Source: JBAYJY01 sp041664945 (lineage in GTDB: Bacteria > UBP15 > UBA6099). Taken from it: a DNA stretch of 10,814 nt. The notes below the pieces were generated by a model. It searched no databases. It saw only the letters and a list, made by a program, of their open reading frames with translations, and was not told the origin of the DNA. The translations under genes were made by a program, and so were the position numbers. Where the stretch lies: contig JBAYJY010000157.1 of assembly GCA_041664945.1 (NCBI GenBank), positions 1 through 10,814 of the forward strand, read 5' to 3'. Positions 6,664 to 10,814 of this stretch are shown here, piece after piece; the first letter of the stretch is position 1; every line of letters starts with the position of its first letter.

Positions 6664-6796
6664 TACATAACCCTTTTTATAAAACAGCAAGATTAATTTT
6701 ACCAAAAAACATTGATTTGAAATATTTATATCGAAAATTTCTTTGTTTCCGTCGGCAGGTTATTCGCAATTACGATTTGCAGGATTTCATCTTCGT

Positions 6797-7624
6797 TTAC
6801 GAAGGTTTCTTTTTGCCGTACATTACATCTATATAATCAAGCTCATTCACATACGAAATATCGATCAGCCGCAGCATTCCCTTGTTGTCATAAAGATTGA
6901 ATGTGGAGCGAATGTTGTCGAGAGCAGTTTTTCCGTACTCGATCGCGTCTATATCCTGCGAGTGTTCGGATTCGAGTCCGGCATCCGCGCGCCCCATGTC
7001 CTTGTAGATCAGCGACGCCTGAACATCGTTCATGATTTCCCATGCAATGTTCATGATGTTGCCCTGACTGCCGGCTGTCATGACGCTGTGGGCGAGGCCG
7101 ATCATGTGCTTCGCGTTCGCATAGGGCGCCATTGTGTACGCGGCGCGATAATCCTCGTGTTCGATCTGATAATCGTTGTCGATCCTGATTTCGTCCTCGC
7201 GCGCCATTCGGATCAGATTTTCGACCATCTTGTTTTCGAGCCGCATCGAATGATTGAACGCGAGAACCGAGTTCAAGCCGACGCGGAGCGCGTAAGGGAA
7301 TTGCGTTCCGTGTTTAAGCATAATGCGTGGGATAGCCGGAATTATATGCGCGAGCTTCCGGGGATTTCTGAGCATGCGAACCAGCGAGCCGAAACTCCGG
7401 TCGCGCTTTTCCCGGGATTCCAGTTCGGGATAAACAGTGCTGAGAAAAAGAGACTCGAACCGGTCTATATCCGTCTGGTTCAGGCCATTGAGAAGATCGT
7501 TTTTCCTGACTTCGGGGATGGAAAGGATATGCTCCATCCGGTAGCGGTTGTGGATTTCCCTATGGAAATATTTAACTGTCTCGCGGCGAACAATCCTTTC
7601 CGCGTCATTCTCTCCCGTCGACAT
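6797..7624 (-). CDS. Uncharacterised soluble, mostly helical protein
   Basis: I do not recognise a family for this 275-residue protein. It has no signal peptide and no clear membrane span. The N-terminal 60 residues are strongly charged with several His and Arg (ETVKYFHREIHNRYRMEHIL). A basic segment, SLVRMLRNPRKLAHIIPAIPR (80-100), precedes a long helical part rich in Met, Asn and His (NHSMRLENKMVENLIRMARE, 124-143). The stretch HMIGLAHSVMTAGSQGNIMN (173-192) has the small-residue composition of a tightly packed or ligand-contacting helix. The tail ends DYIDVMYGKKKPS. Codon use matches its neighbours and the gene has a near-consensus promoter, so it is real. The ATG at 7624 has AAAGG 8 nt upstream. 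It may be cotranscribed with the acyltransferase, since I see no convincing terminator in the 133-nt gap. No function is proposed. Confidence 0.75.
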   Translation of the reverse strand: MSTGENDAERIVRRETVKYFHREIHNRYRMEHILSIPEVRKNDLLNGLNQTDIDRFESLFLSTVYPELESREKRDRSFGSLVRMLRNPRKLAHIIPAIPRIMLKHGTQFPYALRVGLNSVLAFNHSMRLENKMVENLIRMAREDEIRIDNDYQIEHEDYRAAYTMAPYANAKHMIGLAHSVMTAGSQGNIMNIAWEIMNDVQASLIYKDMGRADAGLESEHSQDIDAIEYGKTALDNIRSTFNLYDNKGMLRLIDISYVNELDYIDVMYGKKKPS

Positions 7625-7685
7625 TTCCGGCCTTTCATGCTCCTGCGCGCATTTGATAACAGCTCAAACGCAAACGTTCCGAGGT

Positions 7686-7714
7686 ATTATAATGACCTCT
7701 CCCCGCGGTTTCAA
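7686..7714 (-). promoter_or_regulatory. Strong sigma70 promoter of the 275-residue gene
   Basis: On the minus strand TTGAAA (7714-7709), a spacer of exactly 17 nt and TATAAT (7691-7686) are almost consensus. Transcription would start near 7679, about 55 nt before the ATG at 7624. Confidence 0.8.
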
Positions 7715-7802
7715 TAAAAATACCGTATCGGATGAAGCGCCGCCGTTTTCGCCTCCGCGGTCGCCATATCGGCGCCTATATTGCCAAGAGACAAATTCAG
7801 GC

Positions 7803-7833
7803 TTTACATTAATCGCAAAAAGAGATATATAAT
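7803..7833 (+). promoter_or_regulatory. Sigma70 promoter of the lipoprotein operon
   Basis: TTTACA (7803-7808) is followed by TATATA at 17 nt or the better TATAAT (7828-7833) at 19 nt. Transcription would begin near 7838-7840, leaving a leader of about 55 nt. That leader can form a small GC-rich hairpin, GGG-A-GGCC (7852-7859) with GGCC-CG-CCC (7866-7874), just before a consensus AGGAGG ribosome site (7883-7888). Confidence 0.65.
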
Positions 7834-7893
7834 TGTACGTTATTTAATGATGGGAGGCCATTAGCGGCCCGCCCGCATTTGAAGGAGGCTTAA

Positions 7894-8994
7894 ATGAATA
7901 AAAGACGACTTTTGGGTTTGTTTTTCGCGGTCGTGATTATGATCGCAGCAGCCGGATGTTCCGACGACATCGACAAGGCGATCAGCATGCTGGGCGATAA
8001 GAATAAACAGGAAGAAGCGCTCGGCATTATCAGCGTGTCCGCAAAAGACCCGATGCCGAAGCTGCTCAAAGCTATGAAGAACAAAAAGCTGTCGGCCCTG
8101 ACCCGCGAGAATGTGGCATTGCTCATCGGCGTCCAGTGCGACAAAACCAAAGATGACTCGGCGGTTCCGGCGCTGGTCGACGCGATGAAAGGCGCAGAAC
8201 CATCCGTAGCAAAAGCTATCCTCGAAGCGTTCGACAAAATACCCGGCGACAAGAGCGTCAAAGCTCTTCAGGACGCTGTGAACCTGAAAAACAAGGAAGT
8301 GGCCGCGGAAGCATCGCGAATTCTCGACTCGCGAGCCGCCGCTCTCGAAACTGAAGCCGACAAGCTCACCGGTCAGGCTGCCGTTAAGCAACAAATTGTT
8401 TTCCTCGAAGAGGCTGTCAAGATCAATCCGGCGAATAAGGAACGCGTCAAGAAGCTCGCCACACTCTATTCGCTGAGCGGGCAGGACGGAAAAGCGAAGG
8501 ACCTGCTCAGCTCCGGCGGAGTATTCGTTCTCGCCGTTAAAGCGCTCGGCCCGCTCCCGAACGACGGACAGGATTACATCGACCCGGCGAAAATCGACTT
8601 CGCAGCTCCCATCGCTTCGCCCACCGGCGTCGATATCTCATGGATTGACCTGACTAATATTCCGGATTCTGGCGCTATCGATTTCCGCAGAAACGCTTCG
8701 CTTCGCAATCCCAACTCCGCCTATTACGCCGCTTTCAAAATGAATGTTAAGAGCGCCGAAAAGGCCGTTCTGAAAATTTACGGAAGCGACGACACAATCA
8801 GCCTTTGGCTGAATGGAAAAGCGATCATTTCCGCCGATGCGTTCAAGGATCAGGAGAAAGCGTTCGACGCCGAACTGAAATCAGGCGCGAACCTCGCGGT
8901 TCTGAAAGTCTACAGCCGCAGAAGCCCGAGATTTTCCATCCGCATTAGCGGACCGAATGATAAAAATATAAGCGGACTGAGCGTTTCGCTCTGA
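7894..8994 (+). CDS. Lipoprotein with HEAT/TPR-like repeats and a C-terminal sugar-binding-like beta domain
   Basis: The 366-residue precursor has a lipoprotein signal, MNKRRLLGLFFAVVIMIAAA then GC. Lipidation is predicted at C22; Ser at +2 favours the outer membrane in a Gram-negative. Residues 28-150 form alpha-helical HEAT-like repeats (DPMPKLLKAMKNKKLSALTR, then SAVPALVDAMKG, then DKSVKALQDAVNLKNKEVAA). Residues 164-207 look like a single TPR (FLEEAVKINPANKERVKKLA). Residues 210-366 form a beta domain whose core, GSDDTISLWLNGK (297-309) followed by LKSGANLAVLKVY (328-340), matches the GSDDxxxxWLNGKxV...LxxGxNxLLLKV pattern of PA14/galactose-binding-like modules. Binding of a glycan or a cell-surface partner is an inference. 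The start is fixed by the signal peptide and an AGGAGG site 5 nt upstream. It is first in an operon with the secreted protein 16 nt downstream. Confidence 0.85.
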   Translation: MNKRRLLGLFFAVVIMIAAAGCSDDIDKAISMLGDKNKQEEALGIISVSAKDPMPKLLKAMKNKKLSALTRENVALLIGVQCDKTKDDSAVPALVDAMKGAEPSVAKAILEAFDKIPGDKSVKALQDAVNLKNKEVAAEASRILDSRAAALETEADKLTGQAAVKQQIVFLEEAVKINPANKERVKKLATLYSLSGQDGKAKDLLSSGGVFVLAVKALGPLPNDGQDYIDPAKIDFAAPIASPTGVDISWIDLTNIPDSGAIDFRRNASLRNPNSAYYAAFKMNVKSAEKAVLKIYGSDDTISLWLNGKAIISADAFKDQEKAFDAELKSGANLAVLKVYSRRSPRFSIRISGPNDKNISGLSVSL

Positions 8995-9010
8995 GTCCAA
9001 GGAGGCAGAA

Positions 9011-10219
9011 ATGAAAAAGAGCATCTTCAGAACGATCGGAGCCGCGGCCGCGGGAGCGGCGATGTTATTTACGCTCGCGACATTCGCGTCCGCGCAGGCG
9101 GCTAAAACCGGCGCAGCCCCGGCCGGGAAACCCGGCGCGAAAGGCCCGCAGATTTCAGCCGAGCAACAGAAGAACATGATCGGAATGGTCAACGAGAAAC
9201 TCAAACACAGATTCACGCCTTCGATCAAGAGCGTCGTTATCGGACCTGCCTCTGTCGGCAAACCGGTCAAGGTTACAATCAAAGCTTCTTATGATGACAA
9301 GCGCGCGATTGATAAAATCGTCGAAGCTTCCGTTTACTATTCGCTCGACGGCGGAAATTCATTTATCGGTCCGGTGAAGCTCAACGCCGCCGGCGCCGGA
9401 ACTTGGGCCGGAAACATACCCGGAATCAAAAAAGCTGGGAAAGCCCTTCTCTACCCGCGCGTGAAAGACTCCTTCGGCAACGTAGCCATCCACCTGCCCT
9501 GCAAAGTCAGCGCAGAGTGGCCGCCGTTCGGCGATGGCTGCATGGTTCCCGGCGCTATCGGACCGGAACAGCGAAAACCCACGGAGATCATTGAAGACAA
9601 CTTCAAGATTCTCGATCTCCGCATCGGTATGGACGATAAATACTTCTATATCGATCAGAGCGTCGAAGGGAACATTAAAAAAGGCACTATGAACCCGACG
9701 CATATCAACGCTTACATGGCGATGATTGTCGACGCCAAAGAGCTGAATGAATTCAATGACGCCGCAGTGCTGATGTCGCCTGAAGCAAAGGATAAATTCA
9801 AAGATAAAGCGAATCTCGCGTTTCCGATCATTTACGCGCCTCTCGCGTCTGCAGCCGCCGGCAGCATGGCCGAAAGCGCGAAACCGGCGGACGGCGCTAA
9901 AGCCGCGAAACCGGCGGACAAAAAAGAAGCGGCCGCCAAACCCGCCGCGCCTCCTAAAGTCCCGAGTTGTATGGTTCCCAGGCAGATAAACGGCAAAACG
10001 GAAATGGATTCCAAAAGCGTAAAATGCAAGGCCGACGGACCGGACCTCTTCATCCGCTTTGACCGCAGCATCATGCCTCCAAGCATGAAGGATACTTTCA
10101 TTCTGCTCGGCGCATTGAACGGTTTCATCGACAACATGCAGGCGCCGATTCCGAAAATCCGCGAGGTCACTGGTTTCACACGCGTATCGTTTAAGCAGTA
10201 TTCATTTGCTGTAAAATGA
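9011..10219 (+). CDS. Secreted Ig-like protein with two CMVP modules and an Ala-Lys-Pro linker
   Basis: The protein has 402 residues. A Sec signal peptide (positive MKKSIFR, hydrophobic core, cleavage near ASA-QA at 28/29) directs it to the periplasm or outside. After a low-complexity Ala/Gly/Pro/Lys stretch (30-47), residues 66-168 form an Ig-like sandwich (VYYSLDGGNSFIGPVKL, then PRVKDSFGNVA). Residues 170-280 form a further domain starting GDGCMVPG, with strands DLRIGMDDKYFYIDQSVEG that recall CBM9/DOMON-type sandwiches. A linker rich in AKPAD (286-318) leads to a C-terminal part that again begins SCMVP (319-323) and has a comparable strand, DGPDLFIRFDRSI (342-354). The four cysteines (164, 177, 320, 339) could form disulfides. 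The function is unrecognised. The ribosome site AAGGAGG lies 5 nt upstream, 16 nt after the lipoprotein stop, so the two proteins are probably made together and may work together. A strong terminator follows. Confidence 0.8.
   Translation: MKKSIFRTIGAAAAGAAMLFTLATFASAQAAKTGAAPAGKPGAKGPQISAEQQKNMIGMVNEKLKHRFTPSIKSVVIGPASVGKPVKVTIKASYDDKRAIDKIVEASVYYSLDGGNSFIGPVKLNAAGAGTWAGNIPGIKKAGKALLYPRVKDSFGNVAIHLPCKVSAEWPPFGDGCMVPGAIGPEQRKPTEIIEDNFKILDLRIGMDDKYFYIDQSVEGNIKKGTMNPTHINAYMAMIVDAKELNEFNDAAVLMSPEAKDKFKDKANLAFPIIYAPLASAAAGSMAESAKPADGAKAAKPADKKEAAAKPAAPPKVPSCMVPRQINGKTEMDSKSVKCKADGPDLFIRFDRSIMPPSMKDTFILLGALNGFIDNMQAPIPKIREVTGFTRVSFKQYSFAVK
9878..9919 (+). repeat. In-frame direct repeat encoding AKPAD
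   Basis: The 15-mer GCGAAACCGGCGGAC occurs at 9878-9892 and again at 9905-9919, 27 nt (nine codons) apart. It encodes the repeated AKPAD of the linker. It suggests linker growth by slippage or short duplication. Confidence 0.8.
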
Positions 10220-10272
10220 CAGCAGCAGTTGGGGATTTAGCAGAAATATTAAAAACTAAAACAATTCCGAAG

Positions 10273-10300
10273 AGGCGGCCCTGAGTGGCCGCCTTTTTTT
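10273..10300 (+). terminator. Rho-independent terminator of the lipoprotein/secreted-protein operon
   Basis: A perfect 8-bp stem AGGCGGCC/GGCCGCCT (10273-10280 with 10287-10294) has a 6-nt loop, and seven T close its 3' side. It lies 53 nt after the stop at 10219. Its core GGCGGCCCT...GGCCGC is shared with the terminator at 183-204. Confidence 0.93.
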
Positions 10301-10350
10301 GAATTGCTGTGTAAATTATATGCGCCAATAGAAACAGGCGCCTCCTACTC

Positions 10351-10379
10351 TTGCCCAACCGCATCATTCAATATATATT
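10351..10379 (+). promoter_or_regulatory. Sigma70 promoter predicting a leaderless transcript
   Basis: TTGCCC (10351-10356), a 17-nt spacer and TATATT (10374-10379) form a good promoter. The A of the ATG at 10386 is the seventh base after the -10 box, exactly where transcription normally starts. No ribosome site is visible before that ATG. Confidence 0.6.
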
Positions 10380-10385
10380 TTGCCT

Positions 10386-10814
10386 ATGAAACGCTTCGCG
10401 CCGCTAATTATTAATTTGCTCATTTACGCAACTTTCGCGATTGCCGCCTCCGCGCCCGCGCGGGCCGATTCTGCTCCAAATACAATTTCTGATGATTCGT
10501 TTTGCCTCCACGTCCATTCACATCCGGGATACGAGAAAGCATTTTCGGCAGTTCCATTCGGAACTTTTCGCACGTGGGATTCGGGCATAAGCTGGCCGAC
10601 GCTTGAGCCGGAAAAAGGAAAATGGGACTGGGCTCTTCTCGACAATTATGTTCGGCTCGCGCGTGCGAAAAACATCAAACTTATTTTCACGCTGGGAATG
10701 ACGCCGAAGTGGGCGGCTAAGAACCCCGACGCGCCGTCGCCCTACGGCGGCAACATATCCTCATCGCCGCCGCGAGATATAGCGGACTGGGAGAACTTCA
10801 TTCGCAAAGTCGCC
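10386..10814 (+). CDS. Exported glycoside hydrolase, GH39-like (5' part)
   Basis: 143 codons are in view and the frame is still open at the right edge. A Sec signal peptide is clear: MKR, a hydrophobic core LIINLLIYATFAIAA and likely cleavage after APARA (about residue 27). The mature part starts a TIM barrel. GTFRTWDSGISWPTLEPEKG, then KWDWALLDNYVRLARAKNIK, then LIFTLGMTPKWAA is the first-two-strand pattern of clan-A hydrolases close to GH39 (xylosidase, PslG-like) and GH5/GH42 relatives. The catalytic glutamates lie beyond the window, so activity and substrate cannot be confirmed. The signal peptide fixes the start, since no other in-frame Met precedes the barrel. With the terminator at 10273-10300 upstream, it is an independent transcription unit. 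Confidence 0.82.
   Translation, partial: MKRFAPLIINLLIYATFAIAASAPARADSAPNTISDDSFCLHVHSHPGYEKAFSAVPFGTFRTWDSGISWPTLEPEKGKWDWALLDNYVRLARAKNIKLIFTLGMTPKWAAKNPDAPSPYGGNISSSPPRDIADWENFIRKVA

Noticed and set aside
6789..6802. CTTCGT/ACGAAG palindrome over the stop codon of the 275-residue gene as a terminator
   Set aside because: The 6-bp arms leave only a 2-nt loop and no T-run follows, so it is not a credible terminator.
7847..7864. Five-codon ATG ATG GGA GGC CAT TAG upstream frame in the lipoprotein leader
   Set aside because: It has no ribosome site of its own and no attenuator-like run of codons; chance is the simpler explanation.
7861..8394. Minus-strand open frame of 177 codons across the lipoprotein gene
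   Set aside because: It is antisense to a gene with signal peptide, promoter and ribosome site; its composition is that of a shadow frame.

Overview
The window comes from a bacterial chromosome of moderate GC, probably an uncultured Gram-negative. The signs are a lipoprotein with a proper lipobox, several Sec-type exported proteins, strong AGGAGG ribosome sites and sigma70-like promoters. The C-terminal 'SDD...WLNGK' domain of the lipoprotein and the Ig-like tail of the first gene are styles I associate with deep-branching or PVC-type environmental bacteria, but the phylum cannot be fixed from this sequence. There is no rRNA, tRNA, CRISPR array, transposase, integrase or phage gene.

Layout: (1) 1-211, the 3' end of an exported Ig-like protein and a rho-independent terminator. 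(2) 230-1636, two minus-strand genes: a class I SAM methyltransferase and an SRPBCC/START-like protein, each with its own candidate promoter. (3) 1752-4348, a two-gene minus-strand acyl-CoA dehydrogenase (ACAD) operon with a terminator, an extended -10 promoter and a leader of about 195 nt that carries 7-bp tandem repeats in opposing orientations. (4) 4607-5305, a HAD-family hydrolase on the plus strand. (5) 5306-5484, a convergent spacer with a 34-bp near-perfect palindrome. (6) 5485-7624, minus strand: a membrane acyltransferase of the OafA/YrhL family and a protein I do not recognise. (7) 7803-10300, a plus-strand operon of a HEAT/TPR lipoprotein and a two-part secreted protein, closed by a terminator almost identical in its stem to the one at the left edge. 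(8) 10386-10814, the 5' part of an exported GH39-like glycoside hydrolase whose promoter predicts a leaderless mRNA.

The most interesting point is the ACAD pair. The upstream enzyme carries the isovaleryl-/long-chain-type catalytic glutamate. The downstream one has alanine at both known positions of the catalytic base but keeps its FAD-binding signatures. The genes are separated by only 2 nt, so a two-subunit enzyme with one active and one supporting chain is a reasonable hypothesis. No other pair of genes here forms an obvious new system. The lipoprotein/secreted-protein operon and the 275-residue protein are the parts whose function is least explained.
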